Assembly: GCF_023273875.1 (NCBI RefSeq)
Contig: NZ_CP096882.1
Span: 2,976,001 to 3,040,000 of the forward strand
Direction of reading: 5' to 3'
DNA length: 64,000 bases
Source of the DNA: Pseudarthrobacter sp. SSS035
GTDB lineage: Bacteria > Actinomycetota > Actinomycetes > Actinomycetales > Micrococcaceae
Part shown: positions 7,965 through 17,120 of the stretch, piece after piece
Numbering within the stretch: position 1 is the stretch's first letter
Layout of the letters: each line of letters starts with the position of its first letter
Program-made: the position numbers and the translations under genes
Notes under the pieces: generated by a model
The model's database searches: none
What the model was told of the DNA's origin: nothing
What the model saw: only the letters and a program-made list of their open reading frames with translations

Positions 7965-9773
7965 TCAGCGCCCCACCGCGTAGCCCTGCATGCCGCGCGG
8001 GTTGGCGGCTGCGCGCACCATGCCCGTCGCTGGATCCCGCGAGACCGCGCACATTCGTCCGATCTCCCAGTCGCCCGCCTCACCGACCAGGTGCCCGCGC
8101 GCCCGCAGCTCGCGCACGACGTCCGCGCCGATCCGTCGCTCGATCACGACGACGCCGAGCTGATGCTCGTGCGGGAAGAAGGAGCTGGGGAAATGGGTGC
8201 TGTGGAACGACGGCGCATCGATCGCCTCCTGTAGATTCATCCCGGCGAGCAGATGATTGAGCAGAAAATGCAGCTGCCACTGGTCCTGCTGGTCGCCGCC
8301 CGGGGTGCCGAAGGCGAGCACGGGCTCCCCGTCCTTCAGTACCAGGGTCGGCGAAAGCGTAGTGCGGGGGCGCTTGCCCGGCGCCAGGGTGTTGGGCAGG
8401 CCAGACTCGAGCCAGGCCATCTGCAGCCGGGTGCCCAGCGGGAAGCCGAGCTCCGGGATGACGGGGGAGGAGTGCAGCCAGCCGCCGCTGGGCATGGCCG
8501 AGACCATGTTGCCCCAGCGGTCGACGACGTCGACGTGCACCGTGTCCGAGCGGGCCTCCCCATTGGCCTGCGGGCCGGAGTCGAGCAGGGCCGCGACGGC
8601 GTTGGGTTCGCCGACGCCGCTGAGCCCGCTCGCGTCGAAGTCTCCCGTGACGCGCAGTTCCGGCAGGATCGCCTCGCGGCCGTCGGGGCTGCCGGGCCGG
8701 ATTTCCATGGAGGCCGTGGCCCCAATGAGTTTCCGGCGCTCGGCCGTGTACTCGGGGGACAGGAGGGTATCCGAGGGCACGTCGGCGGCGTCGCCGTACC
8801 AGGCGTCCCGGTCCGCGAAGGCCAGTTTGGTGGCCTCCAGGATCGTGTGGATGCCGTCCGCCGTGCCCGGTTCGACGTCCATCCCGTCCAGCAGCGCGAG
8901 CTGCTGCAGGAAGACGGGACCCTGACTCCAGAAGCCCGTCTTGCAGACGGTGTGGCCCCGGAAGTCCAGGGTCACGGGCGCCTCGTAGTGCGGGCGCCAG
9001 GACGCCAGGTCCTCACGCGTCAGGAGGCCCGCGTGATCGGCGCCGCTCGAGTCCCGCCATGGTGTCTTGACGAACTCGGCGATGGCCTCGGCCACGAAGC
9101 CCTCCGTCCAGGCCCGGATCGCGGCGTCGAAGCCCTCCGCCCGGGTGCCGCCGTCGAGCAGGGCGGCGTCTTCGGCGTCCATGAGGCGCCCGTAGGTGCG
9201 GGCCAGGGCTTTGTTGACGAGCAGCTGCCCCTCGACCGGAACCCGGCCCCCGGGCAGGTAGAGTTCGGCGGACGGCGTCCAGTGTTCGCGGAACAGCGGC
9301 GCCATCCGTTTGATGTACTCGACCACCTTGGCCGCGGCGGGGAAGCCGTTCTCGGCGTAGGACGCGGCCATCGACAGGACCTCGCGCAGGCTCAGGGTTC
9401 CGTGATCCCGCACAAAGGTCATCCAGCCCAGGGTCGAACCGGGGATCGCCGCGGCCAGCGGCCCGGTGCCGGGCACCATATCCAGCCCCAGCTCCGCGAA
9501 GGCCTCCGGTGTCGCGGCGGCCGGGGCGGGGCCCTGGGCGCACAAGACGGTGGGCTTCTTATCGTCGGCCCGGGCGAAGATCAGCGGCAGGTCGCCGCCG
9601 GGGCCGTTCTGGTGGGGCTCGACGACCTGCAGCGTGAAGGCCGCCGCAGCCGCCGCGTCGAAGGCGTTTCCGCCGCGCTCCAGCACCCCCATGCCGACCT
9701 GGGATGCCAGCCAGTGCGTGGAGGAGACCATACCAAACGTCCCGGCAAGTTCGGGGCGGGTGGAGAAATTCAT
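7965..9773 (-). CDS. ggt: Gamma-glutamyltransferase family protein
   Basis: A 602-residue Ntn-hydrolase proenzyme of the gamma-glutamyltransferase/acylase family, which cleaves gamma-glutamyl or related amide bonds. The large-subunit part has GGNAFDAAAAAAFTLQVVEPHQNGPGGD near residue 35; the small subunit would start at the Thr in SDTVHVDVVD, the position of the self-cleavage nucleophile, followed by GWLHSS and FGTPGGDQQ. The start is the ATG at 9773 (MNFSTRPELAG); the longer frame to 9875 overlaps the upstream transporter. There is no clear signal peptide, so a cytoplasmic location is possible, unlike classical secreted GGT. It sits between the Nramp-like and DUF1275 genes in one operon. Confidence 0.88.
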   Translation of the reverse strand: MNFSTRPELAGTFGMVSSTHWLASQVGMGVLERGGNAFDAAAAAAFTLQVVEPHQNGPGGDLPLIFARADDKKPTVLCAQGPAPAAATPEAFAELGLDMVPGTGPLAAAIPGSTLGWMTFVRDHGTLSLREVLSMAASYAENGFPAAAKVVEYIKRMAPLFREHWTPSAELYLPGGRVPVEGQLLVNKALARTYGRLMDAEDAALLDGGTRAEGFDAAIRAWTEGFVAEAIAEFVKTPWRDSSGADHAGLLTREDLASWRPHYEAPVTLDFRGHTVCKTGFWSQGPVFLQQLALLDGMDVEPGTADGIHTILEATKLAFADRDAWYGDAADVPSDTLLSPEYTAERRKLIGATASMEIRPGSPDGREAILPELRVTGDFDASGLSGVGEPNAVAALLDSGPQANGEARSDTVHVDVVDRWGNMVSAMPSGGWLHSSPVIPELGFPLGTRLQMAWLESGLPNTLAPGKRPRTTLSPTLVLKDGEPVLAFGTPGGDQQDQWQLHFLLNHLLAGMNLQEAIDAPSFHSTHFPSSFFPHEHQLGVVVIERRIGADVVRELRARGHLVGEAGDWEIGRMCAVSRDPATGMVRAAANPRGMQGYAVGR

Positions 9774-9822
9774 TGCAGCTGCCTTTCTAGGCTGTGTGTG
9801 CGGGAGTCGTAGGAGCCCCGGA

Positions 9823-11088
9823 TCAGAGGTTGACGAGCTCGTTGAGGCCCAGGCCGATGAACATGACGAGGCCAAGCACCAGCGATGCGTTCATGACGAA
9901 GCCGTTACGGTACTTCTTGTCGAGGCGCTTGGAGTTCATGAGCCAGAGCAGCCCGCCGATCATGACGGGCATGAGCAGTGCGCCCAGCGCGGCGTAGATC
10001 AGGACCAGCGTGACCGGCTTGTCCAGGAACAGCATGGCCAGGGGCGGCAGGCACATCCACAGGATGTAGGCGCGGAAGGGCACGGACCGGACGGCGTTCT
10101 CGTCCCGCTCCTTGTCGGTCTTGCGGTAGATGTTGAAGATGTCATTGAAGACGTTGGCCAGGGCGTTGTAGCCGCCGATGAGCGAGCTGAAGACGGCGGA
10201 GAACATGCCGATGAGCAGGAGCCACTTGGCGGGCTCGCCGAAGCGTTCGGCGAAGGGGTTGGCCAGGGCGTTGAGGTCGCTCAGTCCGCCGACCTCGGTG
10301 CCGCTGCCCTGCAGGAAGGCCGCGCCGACAATCATCATGGCGAACATGAAGATGAAGGTCATGCCGTAGCCGATGACGAGGTCAAGGCGCATCGTCTTGA
10401 TCCAGCTGGGACCATTCCAGCCCCGGTCGCGGAGCCAGTAGCCGTAGGACAGCAGGCCGATCGACATCCCGACCCCGCCCATGACGCCCAGCACGTAGAA
10501 GGTTCCGTCCTGCGGGACGCGCGGTGTCAGGCCGCTCAGCAGGATGCTGAGGTCCGGCTTGGTCAGGATTGCGGCGCCCACGATGGAGATGAACATGACC
10601 GCGACGAAGAAGGACATGAGCTTCTCGAAGGAGCTGTACTTGCCGATCCACAGGATGCCCAGGCCGAGCAGGACAGCGACGATGGCGCCCAGTTTGATGT
10701 CTACCGCCGGGAACATCGCGTGCACCGTGAGTCCGAGCGCCCCGGCGATGGCCGCGCCGTAGAAGAAGCCCAGAATGATCGAGTAGATGCCGAAGTAGCC
10801 GGTGAAGATCTTGCTGAGCTGGTGAAAACCGCGCAGCGGGCTGATGCCGGTCGCCAGCGACCAGCGGCCGATGCACTCGGTCACGATGAACTTGATGAAA
10901 CAGCCGACGACGACGGCCCACGCCAGGGTTAGCCCGAAGCTGGCACCGGCGTTAAGGGAAGCGATGAGGTCTCCGGCGCCGACGCCGGCAGCGGCCACGA
11001 TGAACCCTGGACCCGCAACGCCGGCAATCCGACGCCAGCGGGACATGCCGCCGACTTGCTCTGTCTGCTGCGTAAGTACCTTTTCCAT
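9823..11088 (-). CDS. Nramp-superfamily transporter lacking the canonical metal motifs
   Basis: A 421-residue membrane protein with about 11 helices. The first helix region reads GPGFIVAAAGVGAGD, aligning with Nramp helix 1 but without its DPGN metal-binding motif; helix 6 has GVGMSIGLLSYG where Mn/Fe carriers have MPH. So the fold is recognisable but the usual Mn/Fe ligands are absent, and the substrate may be something else (other cation or an organic solute). It is the first gene of the leftward operon with ggt (49-base gap) and lies opposite a FadR-type regulator whose palindromic operator is in the shared promoter region. Confidence 0.8.
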   Translation of the reverse strand: MEKVLTQQTEQVGGMSRWRRIAGVAGPGFIVAAAGVGAGDLIASLNAGASFGLTLAWAVVVGCFIKFIVTECIGRWSLATGISPLRGFHQLSKIFTGYFGIYSIILGFFYGAAIAGALGLTVHAMFPAVDIKLGAIVAVLLGLGILWIGKYSSFEKLMSFFVAVMFISIVGAAILTKPDLSILLSGLTPRVPQDGTFYVLGVMGGVGMSIGLLSYGYWLRDRGWNGPSWIKTMRLDLVIGYGMTFIFMFAMMIVGAAFLQGSGTEVGGLSDLNALANPFAERFGEPAKWLLLIGMFSAVFSSLIGGYNALANVFNDIFNIYRKTDKERDENAVRSVPFRAYILWMCLPPLAMLFLDKPVTLVLIYAALGALLMPVMIGGLLWLMNSKRLDKKYRNGFVMNASLVLGLVMFIGLGLNELVNL

Positions 11089-11117
11089 TTCACTCCGTAG
11101 TTGTGATCAAGACCACC

Positions 11118-11140
11118 ATTGGTCTATTGGTCCGACCAAT
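11118..11140. promoter_or_regulatory. FadR/GntR-type operator in the divergent promoter
   Basis: ATTGGTCCGACCAAT at 11126-11140 is a perfect palindrome around a central base and contains TGGTCCGACCA, the classic FadR-subfamily core (TGGTnnnACCA). An extra half site ATTGGTC lies at 11118-11124. It is 30 bases upstream of the transporter start (leftward) and about 52 upstream of the GntR start, as expected for autoregulation plus control of the ggt operon. Confidence 0.75.
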
Positions 11141-11192
11141 ATGCCACGGCTAGACTGTAATCGCAAACGAAACGGTAGATACGAGGTGCACG

Positions 11193-11927
11193 GTGGTCGA
11201 CTGGTCCGGAGTGAGTCATGGCTGGGTTTCCATGGGCGGCAATCTCGCTGCCGAGCTGGAACTCATGATCGTCCGCGGCGAGCTCCCGCGCGGCGAGAAG
11301 ATTCCGGCCGAGCGCGTCCTGGCCGAGACACTGGGAGTCTCACGGACGACGCTACGCGAGGCGCTGCTGGAGCTGGAGCTTCGCGGTCTCGTGAGTCGCC
11401 GCCCGGGCCGAGGGACCATCGTGCTCGAATCCTCGACCCCCAAACAGGCGGAGGAGCTCTCCTCGGTATTCAGTGCGGCGCAGGAGGACTTCAACCAGAT
11501 CATGGAGATGCGCTGCTCCATCGAACCCGGAGTCACGGCGCTCGCGGCGGCCAAGGCGACGCCGTCGGACCTGCGGAAGCTTGAAGCCATTCTGCGCACC
11601 GCAGAGCAGGAGACGAGCTCCGCAAAGCTGCTCGAGCTCGACGTCGAATTCCATGTCATGGTGGCTGACATCGCGCGCAACCCGCTGCTGTCCATGCTCA
11701 TTCGCATCGTGAGCGACTGGGCTCGCTCTTCACGCCGGCTCGGATTCCAGGGCGCCAGCCGTAAGTCCGCCTCGCTCTCGGGACACTGGGCCATCGTCGA
11801 GTCGCTCAAGGCAGGGAACGGCCCGGCCGCAGAGCAGGCCATGCGCGATCATATCGGTGGCATCCAGGAGCTCATCGCGCCGGTTGCCGAGCCGGGCCCG
11901 GCGGAAATACGGCCCGCACAGGCATGA
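11193..11927 (+). CDS. FadR-subfamily GntR transcriptional regulator
   Basis: A 244-residue repressor. The N-terminal winged helix (residues about 15-85) has IPAERVLAETLGVSRTTLREALLELELRGLVSRRPGRGT, diagnostic of GntR; the C-terminal all-helical FCD domain contains the D..FH..(I/A) metal-ligand pattern (LDVEFHVMVADIARNPLL) and the late MRDHIGG helix. The GTG at 11193 follows a GAGG ribosome site; ATG at 11232 is an alternative. It is divergent from the Nramp-ggt-DUF1275 operon with a palindromic operator between them, so it most likely controls that operon in response to a small carboxylate or amino-acid-derived ligand. Confidence 0.9.
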   Translation: MVDWSGVSHGWVSMGGNLAAELELMIVRGELPRGEKIPAERVLAETLGVSRTTLREALLELELRGLVSRRPGRGTIVLESSTPKQAEELSSVFSAAQEDFNQIMEMRCSIEPGVTALAAAKATPSDLRKLEAILRTAEQETSSAKLLELDVEFHVMVADIARNPLLSMLIRIVSDWARSSRRLGFQGASRKSASLSGHWAIVESLKAGNGPAAEQAMRDHIGGIQELIAPVAEPGPAEIRPAQA

Positions 11928-12021
11928 CGTCACTCCAAAGGTGCCAACGTGCTGCCCAGCTCTCGCGGCTCTTGTCTGTCCTGGCGGGCCGCCGCAGCCG
12001 GGCGGCCCACCAGGCGCCACG

Positions 12022-12222
12022 CTAGTCCCGCACCCGGATGATCTCCAGGGCGTCAGGATCCAGCAGCTTCCGCGTGCCGGTCCGCGCGTCCCGGATCCAG
12101 ATCAGTTCCAGGGAATGTACGACGTCGGTCACCCGGCCTTTGTGGAAGAGCTTGCCGTTGTGCCACGCCTCGATGTGGTCGCCGGGTTGGATTCTTACCG
12201 TCTGCACCTTGTCAGTGATCAT
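12022..12222 (-). CDS. Small conserved hypothetical protein
   Basis: A 66-residue protein starting MITDKVQTVRIQPGDHIEAW and ending ALEIIRVRD, rich in alternating beta-strand pattern (KLFHKGRVTDVVHSLELIWIRDARTG). It looks like a small SH3-like or KOW-like barrel, but no family is recognised with certainty. The upstream extension of the frame to 12321 is repeat sequence and is discarded. It is divergent from the PEP synthase regulator with a dispersed repeat between them. Confidence 0.55.
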   Translation of the reverse strand: MITDKVQTVRIQPGDHIEAWHNGKLFHKGRVTDVVHSLELIWIRDARTGTRKLLDPDALEIIRVRD

Positions 12223-12303
12223 GCTGTGCCCCCTGCTGGTTGTCCCCGTCTGCCCAGCATGCCCCGGCCAGGTTGCCGCAGTGTTTCTGCCGGGTAAAAG
12301 CCC

Positions 12304-12328
12304 GGGTTTCGACAAGCTCAACCACCGG
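12304..12328 (-). repeat. Dispersed short repeat, copy 2
   Basis: Reverse orientation, core TTTCGACAAGCTCAA followed by CCACCGG, immediately upstream of the PEP synthase regulator. Confidence 0.8.
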
Positions 12329-12344
12329 ATGGTGGAATGCCTTC

Positions 12345-13163
12345 ATGACCAATGACGAGATTCGGCCTGTCTACTTCCTTTCGGACAGCACCGGCATCAC
12401 CGCGGAAACGCTCGGCAACACCTTGTTGACGCAGTTCCCCGCGAACAACTTTGACCGCATTACGATCCCGTTCATTACCACCGCCGAACAGGCCAGGACC
12501 GTGGTGGGCACCATCGACAAACTGGTCGCCACCGGCCCGCGGCCCATCGTCTTTTCCACGGCCGTCAGCAGCGACATCAGACAGGCCATTGCAACGTGCC
12601 AGGGGATCATCGTGGATCTGATCGGGACGCATGTGGGACAGCTGGAGGAAGCCCTCGGCTCCCAAGCCAGCGCGGAACCCGGCAGGGCCCACGGCCTCGG
12701 CAACGCGGAGCGGTATCAATCCCGGATGGCCGCCGTCGAGTACGCCATGGAACACGACGACGGCCAGAGCCTGCGGGCGCTGGAAAAGGCCCAGGTCATC
12801 CTGGTGGCACCGTCCCGCTGCGGAAAAACGCCCACCACCATGTACCTGGCGCTGCAGCACGGCATCTTCGCCGCGAACTTCCCGCTGGTGGACGAGGATT
12901 TCCAACGGGAAGGGCTGCCCAAGCCGCTGCGGCCTTTTGTTGAGAAGTGTTTCGGGCTGTCCTCCAACCCCCTGCGGCTGAGCCAGATCCGCACCGAGCG
13001 GCGCCGCGGCTCACCGTACGCGTCGCTGCGGCAGTGCGGCTTCGAGCTGCGCAGCGCCGAGCAGTTGTACGTCTCCCACCGGATCCCGTACTTGAATTCG
13101 GCCACCGTGTCCGTGGAGGAAATGGCCGCCACCATCCTGCAGCGGATGAACCTCAAACATTAG
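12345..13163 (+). CDS. ppsR: PEP synthase regulatory protein (bifunctional kinase/pyrophosphorylase, DUF299)
   Basis: A 272-residue DUF299 protein that inactivates PEP synthase (or pyruvate phosphate dikinase) by ADP-dependent phosphorylation of a Thr and reactivates it by phosphorolysis. Visible: the N-terminal YFLSDSTGITAETLGN strand-loop and the P-loop-like APSRCGKTPTTMYLA (about residues 148-162), plus RIPYLNSATVSVEEMA near the C-terminus. Start ATG at 12345; upstream frame is repeat DNA. It sits 153 bases upstream of ppsA, the expected target, so the pair forms a regulator-enzyme unit. Confidence 0.92.
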   Translation: MTNDEIRPVYFLSDSTGITAETLGNTLLTQFPANNFDRITIPFITTAEQARTVVGTIDKLVATGPRPIVFSTAVSSDIRQAIATCQGIIVDLIGTHVGQLEEALGSQASAEPGRAHGLGNAERYQSRMAAVEYAMEHDDGQSLRALEKAQVILVAPSRCGKTPTTMYLALQHGIFAANFPLVDEDFQREGLPKPLRPFVEKCFGLSSNPLRLSQIRTERRRGSPYASLRQCGFELRSAEQLYVSHRIPYLNSATVSVEEMAATILQRMNLKH

Positions 13164-13316
13164 GGAAAAATTTCACAAGCCCGGTGTGGCGCACATCATG
13201 TTGGTATGAGTGCTGTGGACCTGTCACTGTAGACAGGATCCGCGCCCACCAACCGGCCACAGCCGCGAGCGGGCAGCGCCCCGGCATGCCATCATCCCTG
13301 CAAAGGAGCAGCAAAT

Positions 13317-15716
13317 ATGACAACTGACATCCTGTGGTTCTCAGAACTCGGACTCAAGGACCTGGACCGGGTAGGCGGCAAGAACGCCTCCCTCGGCGAG
13401 ATGGTGCAGAACCTCACCTCAGCCGGCGTCCAGGTCCCGGACGGCTTTGCCACGACGGCGGACGCCTACCGCAGCTTCCTGGCTGACTCGGGCCTGGACC
13501 AGAAGATCGCGGACCGGCTGGTGGGCTTGGACACCGATGACGTGACGGCCCTGGCAGCAGCGGGCAAGGAGATCCGGGCACTGATGCGCGAGACGCCCTT
13601 CCTGCCGGACTTCGAGGCGCAGATCCGGAACGCCTACCAGCAGCTGGTGGACAAGCACGCGGGCTCCGAGGACCTCTCCTGGGCCGTCCGTTCCAGCGCC
13701 ACGGCGGAGGACCTCCCGGATGCCTCCTTCGCCGGGCAGCAGGAGACCTTCCTGAACGTCCGCGGCATCGAGAACATCCTGATCGCCATCAAGGACGTGT
13801 TCGCGTCCCTCTACAACGACCGGGCCATCGCCTACCGCGTGCACCACAAGTTTGAACACGCCGAGGTGGCACTCTCGGCGGGCATCCAGCGGATGGTGCG
13901 CTCCGACGTCGGGGCTTCCGGAGTCATGTTCACCATGGATACCGAGTCCGGGTTCCAGGACGCCGTGTTCGTCACGTCCTCCTACGGCCTGGGCGAGGCC
14001 GTGGTCCAGGGCGCCGTGAACCCCGATGAGTTCTACGTCTACAAGCCCGCGCTGCAGGCCGGCCGCCCCGCCATCCTCAAGCGCGGACTGGGCGAAAAGG
14101 CCCTCCAGATGACCTACACCAACAGCCAGGAGATCGGCCGGACCATCGACTTTGTGCCGGTGGAGGCCTCCTTGCGGAGCCGCTTCAGCCTCAGCGACGC
14201 CGACGTCGAACAGCTCGCCCGGCACGCCGTCGCCATCGAGAACCACTACGGCCGTCCCATGGACATCGAATGGGGCAAGGACGGGACCGACGGCGGCCTG
14301 TACATCCTGCAGGCACGCCCGGAGACGGTGCAGTCCCGCCGGGCCGCCGGTAGCCTGAGCCGTTTCCGCCTCAACGGAACCGGCCGGGTGCTGGCCGAAG
14401 GCCGTGCCATCGGCCAGCGCATCGGTGCCGGCAGCGTCCGCATCCTCACCTCGATCGACCAGATGGCCGCCTTCAAGACGGGCGACGTCCTCGTCGCGGA
14501 CATGACCGACCCGGACTGGGAACCGATCATGAAGCGCGCCTCCGCCATCGTCACCAACCGCGGCGGACGCACGTGCCACGCGGCCATCATCGCCCGCGAA
14601 CTGGGGATCCCCGCCGTCGTCGGCACCGGAAGTGCTACGGATTCCCTTGCCGACGGCCTCGAGGTGACCGTCTCCTGCGCCGACGGTGAGACCGGGACCA
14701 TCTACGAAGGGCTCCTGGACTTCAGTGTCGAGGAAACCGCCATCACCGAGCTGCCGGAGGCCCCGGTCAAGGTCATGATGAACGTCGGAACCCCGGAGCA
14801 GGCGTTCACCTTCGCGCAGCTGCCCAACCACGGTGTGGGCCTGGCCCGGCTGGAATTCATCATCAACCGCCAGATCGGCATCCACCCCAAGGCGCTCCTG
14901 AACCTGGACAGCCAGCCGGCGGAAGTGGCCGCGGAAATCCGCGAACGGATCGCCGCGTACAGCAGCCCGCGCGACTACTACATCAAGCGCCTGGCCGAAG
15001 GGGTGTCCACCATCGCGGCGGCCTTCGCGCCGGAGCCGGTGATTGTGCGCATGTCCGACTTCAAGTCCAACGAGTACGCCAACCTCATCGGCGGACCGGC
15101 CTACGAGCCGCACGAAGAGAACCCGATGCTCGGCTTCCGCGGCGCCTCCCGGTACCTGGAGCCGTCCTTCCGGGACTGCTTCGACCTCGAGTGCGAGGCG
15201 CTGTCCTTCGTCCGCAACGAGATGGGGCTGACCAACGTCAAGCTGATGATCCCGTTCGTGCGGACCCTGGACGAGGCCCGCGGCGTCATCGATCTGCTGG
15301 CGGAGAACGGCCTGGTCCGTGGCGAGAACGGCCTCGAGGTGATCATGATGTGCGAGATTCCGTCCAACGCGCTGCTCGCGGACGAATTCCTGGACTACTT
15401 CGACGGCTTCTCCATCGGCTCCAATGACATGACCCAGCTGGCCCTGGGCCTGGACAGGGATTCCGCGATTGTCTCGGGCGGCTTCGATGAGCGCGATCCT
15501 GCCGTCAAGAAGCTCCTGAGCATGGCCATCAAGGCCTGCAAGGCGCGCGGCAAGTATGTCGGCATCTGCGGCCAGGGTCCCAGCGACCACGCCGACTTCG
15601 CCGAGTGGCTGGTCGGGGAGGGCATCGATTCCGTCTCCCTGAACCCCGACACCGTGGTGGACACCTGGCTCCGGCTCGCCGGCACCCCGGTGATTGAGCC
15701 TGTCGAAATCGGCTAA
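13317..15716 (+). CDS. ppsA: Phosphoenolpyruvate synthase
   Basis: Converts pyruvate, ATP and water to PEP, AMP and phosphate for gluconeogenesis. The 799 residues cover the ATP-grasp nucleotide-binding domain (about 1-340, VGGKNASLGEM), the phosphohistidine domain with GGRTCHAAIIARELGIPAVVG, His421 being the same number as in E. coli PpsA, and the PEP/pyruvate barrel (about 480-790, SIGSNDMTQ, GICGQGPSD). A GCAAAGGAGCAGC ribosome site precedes the ATG. Its last residues (VIEPVEIG) are encoded by a copy of the dispersed repeat. PpsR upstream is the likely post-translational regulator. Confidence 0.95.
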   Translation: MTTDILWFSELGLKDLDRVGGKNASLGEMVQNLTSAGVQVPDGFATTADAYRSFLADSGLDQKIADRLVGLDTDDVTALAAAGKEIRALMRETPFLPDFEAQIRNAYQQLVDKHAGSEDLSWAVRSSATAEDLPDASFAGQQETFLNVRGIENILIAIKDVFASLYNDRAIAYRVHHKFEHAEVALSAGIQRMVRSDVGASGVMFTMDTESGFQDAVFVTSSYGLGEAVVQGAVNPDEFYVYKPALQAGRPAILKRGLGEKALQMTYTNSQEIGRTIDFVPVEASLRSRFSLSDADVEQLARHAVAIENHYGRPMDIEWGKDGTDGGLYILQARPETVQSRRAAGSLSRFRLNGTGRVLAEGRAIGQRIGAGSVRILTSIDQMAAFKTGDVLVADMTDPDWEPIMKRASAIVTNRGGRTCHAAIIARELGIPAVVGTGSATDSLADGLEVTVSCADGETGTIYEGLLDFSVEETAITELPEAPVKVMMNVGTPEQAFTFAQLPNHGVGLARLEFIINRQIGIHPKALLNLDSQPAEVAAEIRERIAAYSSPRDYYIKRLAEGVSTIAAAFAPEPVIVRMSDFKSNEYANLIGGPAYEPHEENPMLGFRGASRYLEPSFRDCFDLECEALSFVRNEMGLTNVKLMIPFVRTLDEARGVIDLLAENGLVRGENGLEVIMMCEIPSNALLADEFLDYFDGFSIGSNDMTQLALGLDRDSAIVSGGFDERDPAVKKLLSMAIKACKARGKYVGICGQGPSDHADFAEWLVGEGIDSVSLNPDTVVDTWLRLAGTPVIEPVEIG
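15687..15712 (+). repeat. Dispersed short repeat, copy 3, inside the ppsA 3' end
   Basis: Core TTGAGCCTGTCGAAA in the ppsA reading frame, encoding most of the last eight residues before the TAA stop. Confidence 0.85.
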
Positions 15717-15719
15717 CGC

Positions 15720-15754
15720 ACGACGTCGGCACCCGGCTTGGGTGCCGACGTCGT
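15720..15754. terminator. Strong hairpin after ppsA
   Basis: Perfect 15-bp arms (15720-15734 and 15740-15754, ACGACGTCGGCACCC and its complement) with a five-base loop, four bases after the ppsA stop. No T tract follows, as is usual in high-GC actinobacteria. Confidence 0.8.
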
Positions 15755-16268
15755 CCTGGCGCTACGCAGATTCCTTGTCGCTACGCAGGTTCCGTGTCGC
15801 TACCTAAATACCGGTGGCGCCAGGGAATCTGCGGGTCACGCTCGGGTTTGCGCGTCGAAAACCGCATAACGCGTACGACGGTACTCGGGTTTGAGGTGTT
15901 TCTCCTCGCCATCGAATTCGCCAACAACCTTGGCCTGCTTTCAAAGGTGCGGCGGACTCCAGCACGTGACCGGCCGCCGTCGTTCTTCATGGTGAGGGCC
16001 TGGACCGGGTGGTTCAGTCCGATGGTGGGAATTCCGGGGCCAAGAGAAGCGGTGGAAGGTCGGTCATGTAACGAAGATGCCAGCTGCGCGCCCTCGCCGG
16101 GAGGGGTGAGTGTCGCTATGTGGAGAAGTCCTGGCGAGGCGCTTGTTCGTTTCCGACGCACAGCTACCCTGGCGCACGCGGAATACGGACTGTGTAGAGG
16201 AACGTCCGCGTCGAGAACGAATTTGCGCGTCGAAATCCCCGGGTCCCGACAAGCTGGACCACCGTCGG
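15755..16268. other. Gene-free stretch with degenerate repeats
   Basis: No convincing coding sequence: the longest frame (15794-16297) has no family-like sequence. It holds two near-copies of TCGCTACGCAG, an inverted pair CGCAGATTCC / GGAATCTGCG about 45 bases apart, two copies of a TTTGCGCGTCGAAA-like motif (around 15848 and 16222), and a degraded copy of the dispersed repeat at 16241-16264. Confidence 0.5.
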
Positions 16269-17120
16269 CTAGCCTTCAGGCCGGCAGTCGAGGATGAACT
16301 CCATGAGCGACGTTGCGTCCGCGTCCGCGTAGAGCGTCACCAGGCTCTGATTGAACTCAAGTCGGCGGCTAAACGGAATGGAGATCGCGTCGTGCCCGGA
16401 GCTCAGCAGGACACCATTCATCATCAGCCGTGAGGTGCGCTTGTTGCCGTCGAAATAGAACTGGTGCCGGGTCCCGAAGCAGAAGTAGGCGGCAGCCCGT
16501 TCTATCGGATTCTTCACCCCGGAAAGGAACGCCAGTCCGCGGGTGTATTCGGCCCGCAGCTCCTCCCCGCCATCTTCGCAGCCGGTGGCTTTGAAAGTGC
16601 CGGCTTCACCCAGGTTGACCGTTCCGCCACCCCGCACGGACCCCTCGCCACGGAAGTGCCCTGCCTCTACGGCCTCATGGGGTGCCACTATTCCGTGAAG
16701 GCGGTCTGACAAAGGCTTGGAAAGTTCGAAGGTCCCGTCCCGAACAAGGTCGCGGAACGTACGCGTGGACTCGGCCAAGGCCAGGACCTGTTTCTCATCG
16801 TCGAGCCGGTGTCCGCCGACTGTGACACCTTCCAGGAGTGTTTGGACTTCCGGGAGGGTGTAGGGGTTGCCTTCCAGGGCGGCAGCGTCCCACACATGGC
16901 CAGCCAACTGCGCCTCGAAGCGGGTGAGAGCGCGTGGCACCTCCATACCGGGCATTTCGTCCCAGGGTATGCCAGATGAGTCCCAGGAAAAGCCAAGCTC
17001 ATCCACCTGGTCCTTCCCTGCCGACTTGAGCAGGCCAGGGGACGGCTGCTGGGCGCGTGGACGTGGCGGTCGCTTCTTGTACTGGTTGGTGCCGACGCCC
17101 CATCGTGCCTGCTCAGTCAT
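16269..17120 (-). CDS. Fic/DOC family protein (putative AMP transferase)
   Basis: A 283-residue Fic protein. The catalytic loop is H219-QFYFDGNKRTS-R231, matching HxFxDGNxRxxR with the GNKRT variant. An N-terminal helix with DAAALEGN (E83, G84, N85) looks like the self-inhibitory (S/T)xxxEGN motif, with Ala in place of the usual Ser/Thr, so it may be a class II Fic that restrains itself. Fic proteins transfer AMP (or another phosphate group) to hydroxyls of target proteins. The start at 17120 overlaps the stop of the upstream HTH gene by eight bases, so the two are translationally coupled. A nearby repeat copy lies past the C-terminus. Confidence 0.88.
   Translation of the reverse strand: MTEQARWGVGTNQYKKRPPRPRAQQPSPGLLKSAGKDQVDELGFSWDSSGIPWDEMPGMEVPRALTRFEAQLAGHVWDAAALEGNPYTLPEVQTLLEGVTVGGHRLDDEKQVLALAESTRTFRDLVRDGTFELSKPLSDRLHGIVAPHEAVEAGHFRGEGSVRGGGTVNLGEAGTFKATGCEDGGEELRAEYTRGLAFLSGVKNPIERAAAYFCFGTRHQFYFDGNKRTSRLMMNGVLLSSGHDAISIPFSRRLEFNQSLVTLYADADATSLMEFILDCRPEG

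Noticed and set aside
9466..10932. 488-codon rightward frame opposite the Nramp-like gene
   Set aside because: Composition is Asp/Glu/His/Gln-rich without structure, typical of an antisense shadow of a membrane protein gene.
13419..15590. 723-codon leftward frame opposite ppsA
   Set aside because: Long antisense frames are common in GC-rich genes; ppsA itself is fully conserved with the catalytic His421.
15794..16297. 167-codon rightward frame after ppsA
   Set aside because: No family-like sequence, rich in Arg/Ser/Pro as expected of a chance frame in GC-rich DNA, and it runs across repeat debris into the opposite-strand fic gene.
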